Origin: Panacagrimonas perspica
Lineage (GTDB): Bacteria; Pseudomonadota; Gammaproteobacteria; Nevskiales; Nevskiaceae
Direction of reading: 5' to 3'
Assembly (NCBI RefSeq): GCF_004364935.1
Contig: NZ_SOBT01000008.1
Coordinates: forward strand, 995,534 to 1,059,533
DNA: 64,000 nt
Below are positions 1 through 10,166 of the stretch, piece by piece. The first letter of the stretch is position 1. Each line of letters opens with the position of its first letter. A program made the position numbers and the translations under genes. Below the pieces are notes generated by a model. The model was given only the letters and a program-made list of their open reading frames with translations, was not told where the DNA came from and searched no databases.

Positions 1-16
1 TCGTAGCAGCCTCTTC

Positions 17-1456
17 ATGACCGACGCACTCGCCACTGCCCGCCGCCAGTTTCTCGACCCCGCCGGTCTCGACGAAGGTCACCTCGATCGCGTGCTGGGC
101 GAAACCCTGTCGACCGGCGCCGAGGATGCGGACCTGTACTTCCAGTACTCGCGCACCGAGCACTGGTCGCTGGAAGAAGGCATCGTCAAATCGGGCAGCC
201 ATTCGGTGGAGCAGGGCGTCGGCGTGCGCGCCATTTCCGGCGAGAAGCAGGGTCTGGCGTATTCGGAAGACATCCAGCTCGACGCGCTGATCGAAGCGGC
301 CAGCGCATCGCGCGCGATCGTCGCGGATGTCCGCGGCACGCAGATCGCGCCGCAGCGCATCGTGCAGGGCCGCTCGCTGTACCCGGCGGTGGATCCTCCG
401 GCGTCTGCCGACGCACCCGCCAAGCTTGCGCTGCTGCGTCGCGCCGATGCCGCCGCGCGCGCGGCCGATCCGCGGGTCAAGCAGGTGATGTGCGCGCTCG
501 CCGCCCAATACGAGGTGGTGATGGTGGTACGTGCCGACGGCCGCCGCGCCGCGGACGTGCGGCCGCTGGTGCGCATGGACGTCACCGTCATCGTCGAGCA
601 GAACGGTCGGCGCGAGCAGGCCCATGTCGGCGGCGGTGCGCGCGCGGAACTCGACTATTTCACGAAGGATCTTCCGGAAACCTACGCCAAGGAAGCCGTG
701 CGCCAGGCGCTGGTGCTGCTGGATTCGGTGCCCGCTCCGGCGGGTTCGATGACGGTGGTGCTCGGGCCGGGCTGGCCCGGCATCCTGCTGCACGAGGCCG
801 TCGGCCACGGGCTGGAAGGCGACTTCAATCGCAAGGGCACGTCGGCGTTCTCCGGCCGCGTCGGCCAGAAAGTGGCGTCGCCGCTGTGCACCGTCGTCGA
901 CGACGGCACCTTGCCCGGTCGTCGCGGCTCGCTGAACCTCGACGACGAGGGCAACCAGAGCAACTGCACGCGCCTGATCGAGGACGGCATCCTCGCGGGT
1001 TACATCCAGGATTCGCTCAATGCGCGGCTGATGAAAGCCAAGACCACCGGCAATGGCCGTCGCGAATCGTTCGCCAGCCTGGTGATGCCGCGCATGACCA
1101 ACACCTACATGCTCGCCGGTCCGCACGATCCGGAAGAGATCATCGCCTCCGTGCCGCGCGGCATCTACGCCGTGAGCTTCGGTGGCGGACAGGTCGACAT
1201 CACGTCCGGCAACTTCGTGTTCTCCGCGTCCGAGGCCTACCTGATCGAGGACGGCAAGATCACGCGTCCGGTGAAGGGTGCGACCTTGGTCGGCAACGGC
1301 CCCGAGGTGCTCAACCGCGTGTCGATGGTCGGCACCGACCTGAAGCTCGACGCCGGCATCGGCATCTGCGGCAAGGACGGTCAGAGCGTGCCGGTGGGCG
1401 TGGGTCAGCCGAGCCTGCGCATCGACGGCCTCACGGTGGGAGGCACGCAGGGTTGA
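17..1456 (+). CDS. tldD: Metalloprotease TldD
   Basis: 479 aa, the usual length of TldD. In this family TldD is the catalytic half of the TldD/TldE (PmbA) zinc protease, which degrades unfolded peptides and matures microcins and CcdA. The HExxxH zinc motif is visible as HEAVGH at residues 259-264, and the conserved C-terminal CGKDGQ segment is present, so the protein looks intact and active. No pmbA/tldE partner lies in the window. The stop overlaps the next start (TGATG), so the SRPBCC gene is probably co-translated. The window begins only 16 bases before the ATG, so the promoter cannot be judged. Confidence 0.96.
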   Translation: MTDALATARRQFLDPAGLDEGHLDRVLGETLSTGAEDADLYFQYSRTEHWSLEEGIVKSGSHSVEQGVGVRAISGEKQGLAYSEDIQLDALIEAASASRAIVADVRGTQIAPQRIVQGRSLYPAVDPPASADAPAKLALLRRADAAARAADPRVKQVMCALAAQYEVVMVVRADGRRAADVRPLVRMDVTVIVEQNGRREQAHVGGGARAELDYFTKDLPETYAKEAVRQALVLLDSVPAPAGSMTVVLGPGWPGILLHEAVGHGLEGDFNRKGTSAFSGRVGQKVASPLCTVVDDGTLPGRRGSLNLDDEGNQSNCTRLIEDGILAGYIQDSLNARLMKAKTTGNGRRESFASLVMPRMTNTYMLAGPHDPEEIIASVPRGIYAVSFGGGQVDITSGNFVFSASEAYLIEDGKITRPVKGATLVGNGPEVLNRVSMVGTDLKLDAGIGICGKDGQSVPVGVGQPSLRIDGLTVGGTQG

Positions 1457-1923
1457 TGTCGCCGCTGCGTTTTGAAAGCCGCCTGACGGCTGCCGCGCCC
1501 ACCGTCTGGGCCGAGGTCTCGACGATGGGCGGAGTCAACGCCGAATTGTTGCCGCTGATGCGCATGACGCATCCCGCTCACGCACACCGCCTCGAATCCG
1601 CCGACGCGAAGCCCGGCGCCGTGCTGTTCCGCAGTTGGCTGCTGGCGTTTGGCGTGCTGCCGATCGATCGGCATGCGCTATCACTTGAACGCCTGTATCC
1701 CGGTGAGGGCTTCGACGAGCGCTCGTCTTCGTGGATGCAGCGCGTCTGGATCCATCGCCGTCGCATCACCGCGCTCGATGGCAGCACCTGCCTTGTCACC
1801 GACGAGGTTGCCTTCGAACCGCGCGTGCCGCTGGCAGCGGCTCTGCTGCGGCGCATCGTCGGCGGCCTGTTCCATCACCGGCACCGGCGTCTGCGGCGCC
1901 GCTTCGGCGAGGTGATGTCATGA
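1456..1923 (+). CDS. SRPBCC-fold (START-like) protein
   Basis: 155 aa soluble protein. The start MSPLRFESRLTAAAPTVWAEV has the typical SRPBCC opening strand followed by a helix carrying the vWAEVST-like phrase. Arg-rich C-terminus (HHRHRRLRRRFGEV), no signal peptide, no membrane segment. Proteins of this fold bind small hydrophobic ligands; the ligand here is unknown. The ATG overlaps the tldD stop and the 3' end overlaps the rsmD start (ATGA), placing it inside a tightly coupled tldD-SRPBCC-rsmD-coaD transcript. Family assignment rests on fold-level similarity only. Confidence 0.75.
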   Translation: MSPLRFESRLTAAAPTVWAEVSTMGGVNAELLPLMRMTHPAHAHRLESADAKPGAVLFRSWLLAFGVLPIDRHALSLERLYPGEGFDERSSSWMQRVWIHRRRITALDGSTCLVTDEVAFEPRVPLAAALLRRIVGGLFHHRHRRLRRRFGEVMS

Positions 1924-2492
1924 CGGTCCGCAAGCTCGGGGAGCTGCGCATCATCGGTGGCCAGTGGCGTAGCCGGCTGGTCGGCTTCTCCGCCAAGGAC
2001 GGCGTGCGACCGACGCCGGATCGCGTTCGCCAGACCGTGTTCGACTGGCTCGCGCCGCGCATCGAGGGCGCGCAGTGCCTGGACCTGTTCGCCGGCAGCG
2101 GTGCACTGGGTCTCGAAGCACTGTCGCGTGGCGCCGGCCGGGTTCGTTTCATCGAGACCGGGCGCGAGCAGGTCGCGAAGATTTCCGCAGCGGTTGCGCA
2201 GCTCGGCGGCAGTGATCGTGCCGATGTCCGGCTGGCCGATGCGATGGTCGAGCTGGCGCATCCGAAGGATGCGTTCGACATCGTCTTCGTCGATCCGCCG
2301 TATTCGAGTGGATTGCTGCAAAAGGCGTTGCCGCTGTTGCCGGGTCTGCTCAAGCCCGAAGCGCGCATCTATGTCGAGTGGCCCGGAGAAGAGCGTCCGC
2401 CGATACCGGAGGGCTATAGCTGGCTCCGGGAAAAGAGCGCCGGTCGGGTAAGCTTCGGGCTCCTCACGTATACGCAGGAAGGCAGCGCATGA
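1920..2492 (+). CDS. rsmD: 16S rRNA (guanine966-N2)-methyltransferase
   Basis: 190 aa. Methylates G966 of 16S rRNA using S-adenosylmethionine. The SAM-binding motif DLFAGSGALGLEAL begins at residue 55 and the N6/N2-amino methyltransferase motif DPPY is at 125-128 (FVDPPYSS). The N-terminal RIIGGQWRSR and VRPTPDRVRQTVFDWL segments are classic RsmD signatures. The start overlaps the upstream stop by ATGA. The 3' ATGA overlap now leads into a broken duplicate of coaD instead of the intact gene. rsmD-coaD adjacency is common in gammaproteobacteria. Confidence 0.97.
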   Translation: MTVRKLGELRIIGGQWRSRLVGFSAKDGVRPTPDRVRQTVFDWLAPRIEGAQCLDLFAGSGALGLEALSRGAGRVRFIETGREQVAKISAAVAQLGGSDRADVRLADAMVELAHPKDAFDIVFVDPPYSSGLLQKALPLLPGLLKPEARIYVEWPGEERPPIPEGYSWLREKSAGRVSFGLLTYTQEGSA

Positions 2493-2662
2493 GCAGCATC
2501 GTCGCCGCGTACTCCGGAAGCTTCGACCCGATCACGCTCGGGCACAACGACATCATGCATCGGGCGGCCCCAAGGTGTGCCCCGAAGCTGATCATGTGCG
2601 AGGGCGAGGAGCGGTTTTTTTCAGTGACGATTCACCCGGTGCGTGCAGGGGGGCGTTCGTGA
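2489..2662 (+). pseudogene. Duplicated 5' fragment of coaD (57-codon ORF)
   Basis: An ATG overlapping the rsmD stop opens a 57-codon frame. Its first 27 codons are nearly identical to the N-terminus of the intact coaD just downstream (same SGSFDPITLGH nucleotidyl-transferase motif). About 80 bp are almost perfect, and a further patch at 2581-2594 matches coaD again. After that the frame is unrelated (Cys-rich, then FFSVTIHPV) and stops at 2660-2662, overlapping the GTG of the intact gene (GTGA). It lacks the rest of the Rossmann domain and the C-terminal SSSLVR motif, so it cannot be an enzyme. It may act only as a translational coupler between rsmD and coaD. An assembly error is a possible alternative. 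Confidence 0.8.
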
Positions 2663-3153
2663 GCATCGTCGCCGCGTATTCCGGAAGCTTCGACCCGATC
2701 ACGCTCGGGCACAACGACATCATGCATCGGGCGGCCCGGATGTTCCCGAAGCTGATCATCGCGGTCGGTCACAACGTTGCAAAGAATCCGAAATTCACGC
2801 TCGAAGAGCGCGTGATGCTGATCGAGGAAGCCACGCGCGATCTCAAGAACGTCGAGGTCAAGGGCTTCAGCGGGCTGGTCGTCGACTTCGCGCGCGACAA
2901 CGGCGTGACGGTGCTGGTGCGCGGCGTGCGCACCGTCGGCGACGTCGATTACGAAAAGCAGATGGCCGTCATGAACCGCGATCTCTACGCGGTCCTCGAC
3001 ACGGTGATGCTGACGCCGGCGCCCGAATACGCGCATCTCTCGTCGAGCCTGGTCCGCGAGCTCGCGAGCCTGGGGGCGCCGGTCGAGAAGCTGGTGCCTC
3101 CGGCCGTGATCCCGTTGCTGCTCGAACGATTCGGGCGCAAGAAGTCCGGCTGA
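2659..3153 (+). CDS. coaD: Phosphopantetheine adenylyltransferase
   Basis: 164 aa, the normal CoaD length, with GTG as start because homology begins there (VSIVAAYSGSFDP). Transfers AMP from ATP to 4'-phosphopantetheine, the penultimate step of CoA synthesis. The HxGH-type motif TLGH is at residues 15-18 and the ATP-binding SSSLVR at 128-133. The GTG overlaps the stop of the coaD-like fragment upstream, so translation is probably coupled through that fragment. In relatives coaD follows rsmD directly; here about 170 bp of duplicated DNA intervene. Confidence 0.96.
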   Translation: MSIVAAYSGSFDPITLGHNDIMHRAARMFPKLIIAVGHNVAKNPKFTLEERVMLIEEATRDLKNVEVKGFSGLVVDFARDNGVTVLVRGVRTVGDVDYEKQMAVMNRDLYAVLDTVMLTPAPEYAHLSSSLVRELASLGAPVEKLVPPAVIPLLLERFGRKKSG

Positions 3154-3160
3154 GGCGGCG

Positions 3161-5929
<2,769 letters not shown>

Positions 5930-5936
5930 GATCTCC

Positions 5937-6563
5937 GTGAGCGGATTGATCGAATGGCTGCGCCTCGGCGGACCGGCGATGCTGCTGCTGGTGCTGCTGT
6001 CGATCACTGCGCTCACCCTGGTGATCATCAAGCTCTGGGAATTCTCCGAACGGCGCATCGGCGAGCGCGGGTTCGTCGCCACGGCATTCGCCGCGTGGGA
6101 TCGTGGCCAGGCGGATCAGGCGATCGCCGCGATGTCCGGCACGCCGTCGCCATTGGCCGCCGTGCTGTCGCAGGCGATGCAGACCTTGCGTGACGCGGCG
6201 CTGACCGATGCGCAGGCGCGCGAACGGATCGAGCGTTCCGCGATCGAACAACTCGACTCGGCACGCGGCCATCTGCGCACGCTCGACCTGATCGGGAATC
6301 TGGCGCCGCTGCTGGGCCTGCTCGGAACCGTGCTGGGCATGATCGACGCGTTCCAGGCGCTGCAGGCGGCAGGCGATCGCGTCGAGCCGTCGATTCTTTC
6401 CGGCGGCATCTGGAAGGCGCTGCTGACGACGGCGGTGGGTCTGGGCATCGCCATCTCGGCGGTTGCAGCGGTCGGTTATTTCGATCGCCGCATCGAGTTG
6501 CTGCAGCAAGCGATGGAAAGCGCGCTGACGCGTTTGCTGACGACACCACGGCGACCGGGCTGA
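5937..6563 (+). CDS. exbB: MotA/TolQ/ExbB proton channel family protein
   Basis: 208 aa from GTG (VSGLIEWLRLGGPAMLLLVLLS); upstream in-frame codons belong to the ggt shadow. Three membrane segments: about 10-32, 119-141 (LLGLLGTVLGMIDAF, the family signature) and 160-182 (GIWKALLTTAVGLGIAI, carrying the conserved Thr pair). ExbB pentamers surround two ExbD chains and use the proton gradient to power TonB in the inner membrane. It heads an exbB-exbD-exbD-tonB set in which neighbours overlap or lie within 4 bp. Confidence 0.93.
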   Translation: MSGLIEWLRLGGPAMLLLVLLSITALTLVIIKLWEFSERRIGERGFVATAFAAWDRGQADQAIAAMSGTPSPLAAVLSQAMQTLRDAALTDAQARERIERSAIEQLDSARGHLRTLDLIGNLAPLLGLLGTVLGMIDAFQALQAAGDRVEPSILSGGIWKALLTTAVGLGIAISAVAAVGYFDRRIELLQQAMESALTRLLTTPRRPG

Positions 6564-6566
6564 GGC

Positions 6567-6977
6567 ATGCGCATCGCGCTCGCGCCAGTTCGTCGCTCGC
6601 GCATACCGTTGACCTCGCTGGTCGACGTCATCTTCATTCTGCTGTTCTTCTTCATGCTCGCGGCGCACGACGTCGATTGGCGCGCGCTGCGGGTCGATCT
6701 CGCCAAGCCTGCCGCGGCGCCTGCGCAACAGACCGCGACGAAGCCAGTCGACGCGCTGAGAATTGTCATGCTCGCGAACGGCGAGTTGCACATGCGGGGC
6801 CGCAGTGCGAGCAAGGCCGAGGTGCTGGACGAGATCACGAAAGGTCCCATCGATCGCACGGTCGTGTTGGTCCCCGGACGCGGCGTCGATGTCCAGGCCC
6901 TGGTGGACCTGCTCGACGCGATCACGCCGACCCGTGTGAACGTGCTGCTCGGCAGTGCCGGAAATACGCCGTCGTGA
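6567..6977 (+). CDS. exbD: ExbD/TolR-type protein (Asp present)
   Basis: 136 aa. Short cytoplasmic N-terminus with basic residues, then one transmembrane helix, LTSLVDVIFILLFFFML, with the essential proton-carrying Asp at residue 20, then a periplasmic domain. This is the canonical ExbD topology. It partners the ExbB encoded 4 bp upstream and a second ExbD-like chain encoded by the overlapping next gene (GTGA). Confidence 0.92.
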   Translation: MRIALAPVRRSRIPLTSLVDVIFILLFFFMLAAHDVDWRALRVDLAKPAAAPAQQTATKPVDALRIVMLANGELHMRGRSASKAEVLDEITKGPIDRTVVLVPGRGVDVQALVDLLDAITPTRVNVLLGSAGNTPS

Positions 6978-7384
6978 AACTGCCTGCCGCCGCCCCGCGT
7001 ACCGTTGCAGGCGCCGGCAACTCGATGCTGCCGCTGATCAACGTCGTCTTCCTGTTGATGGTGTTCTTCATGCTGGTCGGCTCGCTGTCCGTGCGCGACG
7101 TGCTGGAGATCGAACCGGCACGGGCGCGGCAGCTTGCGCCGGCGGACGCCGGTAGCGGGACGCTCGTGATCGCAGCAGACGGTCGTCTCGGTTGGGGCCG
7201 GCGGATCTTCGCGCTCGATCAGCTCAAGGCGCAGGCCGCTGCGTGGCAGGCGCGCCACGCGGGTCAGACGCTGGAAGTGAAGGCGGATGCTGCTCTCGAG
7301 GCGCGGGCAGTCGTCGATATTCTCGGAGTGCTGCGCGACGCGGGGATCGTGCAGGTCAAGCTGCTCGCCGCCAACGTTCGATGA
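6974..7384 (+). CDS. Second ExbD/TolR-type protein, Asp replaced by Asn
   Basis: 136 aa from GTG overlapping the stop of the first exbD. Same architecture: short N-terminus, one transmembrane helix, periplasmic ExbD fold (TLVIAADGRLGWGRRIF, then ALEARAVVDILGVLRDAGI). The transmembrane segment reads LPLINVVFLLMVFFML, so position 23 carries Asn where active ExbD/TolR/MotB proteins have a protonatable Asp. If the two chains pair inside one ExbB ring, only one of them could carry protons. Paired exbD genes are known in Xanthomonas. The 3' end overlaps the tonB-like start. Confidence 0.88.
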   Translation: MKLPAAAPRTVAGAGNSMLPLINVVFLLMVFFMLVGSLSVRDVLEIEPARARQLAPADAGSGTLVIAADGRLGWGRRIFALDQLKAQAAAWQARHAGQTLEVKADAALEARAVVDILGVLRDAGIVQVKLLAANVR

Positions 7385-8061
7385 AGCTTGCGCCGCGCAC
7401 TGCGGTGTCGCTGTACGTCGCGCTGGCGATGCATGCCTTGCTGTTGCTGAGCCTGGCCCTGCGGCCGCCGTCGCAGAACCCGGTGGGGTCCGGTCTGGGA
7501 TTGAGCCTTCCGGGGGCAGGACTGGATGAGGCCGAGCGCCTGCTCGCGACAGCGCCTCCGATGGCGGGAACGGAAACGTCGACGCCGCGTGATGTCGTCC
7601 CGACGGCGAGGATCGTTGATTCCCTGGAATCCGAAGTCGCTGATGCGCCGGTTCGACGCAAGGCCCCGGTTCACCCGCCTGCAGCGACGAAGCGTCCCGA
7701 TTACGCCGAAGACGTCAAAGCGACTGCGCTCGACGAGAAGCGGACCCGTGCGTCTGCGCCGCTGATCGCGCAGGCCGGAGGCGGTGGCAGTGGAAATTCG
7801 TACTACGTGCGCCTGAGGACGCACCTCGCGGGCTTCCGGCGCGAACTGCCTGCCGGCTTGCCGCCGGGCAGTGCGCGTGTGCGTTTCCGAGTTTCGCCGG
7901 AGGGATGGATCAGCGAGCTGGAACTGGTGCAGAGCTCGGGTGTGCCGAGCCTGGATGCCGAAGCGCTGGACCTGTTCCGCCGTGCCGCGCCATTGCCGCC
8001 GCCGCCCGATGCACGTGAACTCAGATTGATCGTGCCCGTCTCGATCGACGGGCCGGGCTGA
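7381..8061 (+). CDS. TonB-like energy transducer
   Basis: 226 aa. The N-terminal signal anchor AVSLYVALAMHALLLLSLAL is followed by a periplasmic linker rich in Pro, Ala and Lys. The C-terminal TonB domain (about 140-226) contains YYVRLRTHLAGFRRELP, RVRFRVSPEGWISELELVQSSG and LDAEALDLFRRAAPLPPPP, the usual TonB-C pattern. The His in the anchor helix matches the residue TonB uses in contact with ExbB. Last gene of the exbB-exbD-exbD set; a REP-like palindrome follows at once. Confidence 0.88.
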   Translation: MKLAPRTAVSLYVALAMHALLLLSLALRPPSQNPVGSGLGLSLPGAGLDEAERLLATAPPMAGTETSTPRDVVPTARIVDSLESEVADAPVRRKAPVHPPAATKRPDYAEDVKATALDEKRTRASAPLIAQAGGGGSGNSYYVRLRTHLAGFRRELPAGLPPGSARVRFRVSPEGWISELELVQSSGVPSLDAEALDLFRRAAPLPPPPDARELRLIVPVSIDGPG

Positions 8062-8071
8062 GAGTCCGCCA

Positions 8072-8140
8072 CGTAGCCCGGACGAAGTCCGGGATCACCG
8101 TACGATTTGCGAGGGGAACCCGGACTTCGTCCGGGCTACG
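8072..8140. repeat. REP-like inverted repeat, copy 1
   Basis: Perfect 22-bp inverted repeat with arms 8072-8093 and 8119-8140 and a 25-nt spacer; the arm begins CGTAGCCCGGACGAAGTCC. It lies between the convergent tonB-like and HD genes and could also terminate transcription or stabilise the mRNA. Related palindromes recur in this window near 14.8, 16.1 and 17.7 kb. Confidence 0.85.
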
Positions 8141-8152
8141 GTTATCGCGGAG

Positions 8153-9169
8153 TCAAGCCAGCGCGACCTGGGAAATCTCCAGTTCGTTCGTCACGTTCTT
8201 TTTCTTCTTCGCCGGCTTGATGCCCAGCAGCCGGCGCAGCACGGTGGCATCCACCGCCTGCGGGCGCTTCGAAAGTTTGTGGAACTGGCTCTTCTTGCCC
8301 AGGCGCGCAATCAACGCGAGATGACGCTGGATCTGCTCGACGTAGGGATTGCGGCCACCGAAATGCTTTTCCATGTAGCGATGGACCGAGCCGAAGTAAC
8401 CATCGAGACGGTCTTCCCACAAATGCCGGTTGAAGTCCGGCGTCGTCGACAGCAGCGATTCGACGGTCGGATAACGCGGATCCTCGGCGCCGGGTCGCGG
8501 GCTGCCGGCCATGCCACAGATCTCGAACTCGCGGAACAGGTAGTCGCGGCACTTCTCGAGGTAACAGCGATCCGCGGTCTGCGCCAGGATGTCCGCCGTG
8601 CCGAGCATGAAACCCAGCATGCGGTCCTTCGGATGCTCCACGCGGATCTGGTCCAGCGCGATCTCGTAGCCGGTGAAGTGGACGACCTGGCGTGTGAGCG
8701 AGGCGTCCGCCGCGTAGCCGACCTGCGGCAGGAAGTCCGTCAGGAATTCGCCGCTGCGGTGAACGTGGCTGAGGGTGTATTCCGCGCCGTTGCGGGCGCC
8801 ATCTTCGACGCGGCGGATGTAACCGGCATCATGGAACAGCGCAATGATCACGCCGAGCAGGCCGCGATGCGGACCCAGGCGGTTGGCTTCGTCCATGCTG
8901 CGCTCGTAGCCGTCCAGCAGGCGCGTCATCGCCAGCGAGCAGTCGAGGCTGTGCTGCGCGTCGTGATACCAGGTGTCGCAACCCAGGTAGCCGGGCAGCG
9001 TGCCGGCGTAGAGCTGGGCGAACGTGTCGTACGCGCGGCGAATCGGCTCGAGATCGTGACCGGGGTAGAGCGCGGCGAGAATCGTGGTGACGGCCGACGC
9101 GACATCGCCAGGATGCGAGATGCGCACCCTGTCCGTCACGTCGTAATGATTGCGCCGCTTGCGAGCCAT
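8153..9169 (-). CDS. HD-domain protein
   Basis: 338 aa cytoplasmic protein. The HD-type metal site is suggested by TWYHDAQHSLDCSLAM (about residues 86-101) and IIALFHDAGYIRR (about 132-144), followed by the helical VVHFTGYEIAL and LGTADILAQTADR segments. HD proteins are usually metal-dependent phosphohydrolases acting on nucleotides or (p)ppGpp-like substrates; the substrate here is unknown. The C-terminus is Lys-rich (IKPAKKKKNVTNE). The start ATG is at 9169, with a possible promoter about 50 bp upstream. Monocistronic, convergent with the tonB-like gene. Confidence 0.8.
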   Translation of the reverse strand: MARKRRNHYDVTDRVRISHPGDVASAVTTILAALYPGHDLEPIRRAYDTFAQLYAGTLPGYLGCDTWYHDAQHSLDCSLAMTRLLDGYERSMDEANRLGPHRGLLGVIIALFHDAGYIRRVEDGARNGAEYTLSHVHRSGEFLTDFLPQVGYAADASLTRQVVHFTGYEIALDQIRVEHPKDRMLGFMLGTADILAQTADRCYLEKCRDYLFREFEICGMAGSPRPGAEDPRYPTVESLLSTTPDFNRHLWEDRLDGYFGSVHRYMEKHFGGRNPYVEQIQRHLALIARLGKKSQFHKLSKRPQAVDATVLRRLLGIKPAKKKKNVTNELEISQVALA

Positions 9170-9220
9170 TGAAGATCCTACGCAGGCTCCCCGTGAATGA
9201 GCGAATGTTCTTGTGGACCC

Positions 9221-9247
9221 AATATAGGCCGTCGAAGGGGACTTCGA
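9221..9247 (-). promoter_or_regulatory. Possible promoter/operator of the HD gene
   Basis: On the minus strand a TATATT hexamer (complement of 9221-9226) sits about 50 bp before the HD-gene ATG. Just upstream is a 6-bp inverted repeat TCGAAG-GGGA-CTTCGA (9232-9247), in the position of a core-promoter operator. No convincing -35 box is seen, so this is tentative. Confidence 0.3.
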
Positions 9248-9313
9248 TAGCCATAAATTGGGCCCTCGGCCCCCCTGCTCCTGTGCGCTACGTCACAGCC
9301 GCCCGGCGGTCGG

Positions 9314-10084
9314 TCAGGCCAGGGCGAACGAGGCGACCACCGGGGCATGGTCGGAGGGCTTCTCGAGGCGGCGGGGTTCGAGATGGATACGGGTTTCGCG
9401 CAGGCCGGAGGTCAGGGCCGGCGACGCCAGGACGTGGTCGATCCGCAGGCCCATGTCCCGCCGGAACGCCGCCTGGCGGTAGTCCCACCACGTGAAGCGG
9501 GTCCCGGTCGGGGGCTGGAGGGCCAGGCAGTCGCCGAGGCCCAGGCCCAGCAGGTCGCGAAAATGCGCCCTTTCGGGCTCGCTGCAGAGGATTCCGCCCT
9601 CCCAGACCGCCGGATCGTGGGTGTCCTCGATCGCCGGGGCGATGTTGTAGTCGCCGACGACGGCCAGGCGCGGATGGGCCTGGACCTGGTTGAAGACGTA
9701 GTCGCGCAGCGCGGCCAGCCAGCGCATCTTGTATTCGTACTTCTCGGACCCGACGGCCTGGCCGTTGACCACGTAGACGCAGACCACGCGCACGCCGCCG
9801 ATGGTGGCCGCGATGACCCGCTTCTGCTCGTCGGCGAAGCCCGGCATGTCCCGGCTCACGTCCTCGATCGGCAGCCGCGACAGGATCGCCACGCCGTTGT
9901 AGGTCTTCTGCCCGTTGGTGACGAGCTTCCAGCCCGCCGCCTCCAGCGCTTCCCGCGGGACCTGCTCGTCGAGGCACTTGATCTCCTGCAGCCCCAGCAC
10001 GTCGACCGGGTCGGTCGCCAGCCAATCCAGCAGGTGAGGCAGGCGCACCCGCAGGGAGTTCACGTTCCAGGTTCCGATTCTCAA
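9314..10084 (-). CDS. xth: Exodeoxyribonuclease III
   Basis: 256 aa, normal length for the ExoIII/AP-endonuclease family. Motifs in order: RIGTWNVNSLR (Asn of the active site), LGLQEIKC (catalytic Glu near residue 34), VVGDYNIAP (DxN), FTWWDYR and the C-terminal KPSDHAPV with the catalytic Asp-His pair. It cleaves 5' to abasic sites and removes 3' blocking groups in base-excision repair. Apparently monocistronic, just downstream of the photolyase gene on the same strand. Confidence 0.95.
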   Translation of the reverse strand: MRIGTWNVNSLRVRLPHLLDWLATDPVDVLGLQEIKCLDEQVPREALEAAGWKLVTNGQKTYNGVAILSRLPIEDVSRDMPGFADEQKRVIAATIGGVRVVCVYVVNGQAVGSEKYEYKMRWLAALRDYVFNQVQAHPRLAVVGDYNIAPAIEDTHDPAVWEGGILCSEPERAHFRDLLGLGLGDCLALQPPTGTRFTWWDYRQAAFRRDMGLRIDHVLASPALTSGLRETRIHLEPRRLEKPSDHAPVVASFALA

Positions 10085-10166
10085 GGTGATCCCAGGTTGC
10101 TGCGTTCGTTGAAATTATCAACCACCTGCTTGCCCCGTGGTGCGCTGGTGATCGCGTCGCTCGCGT

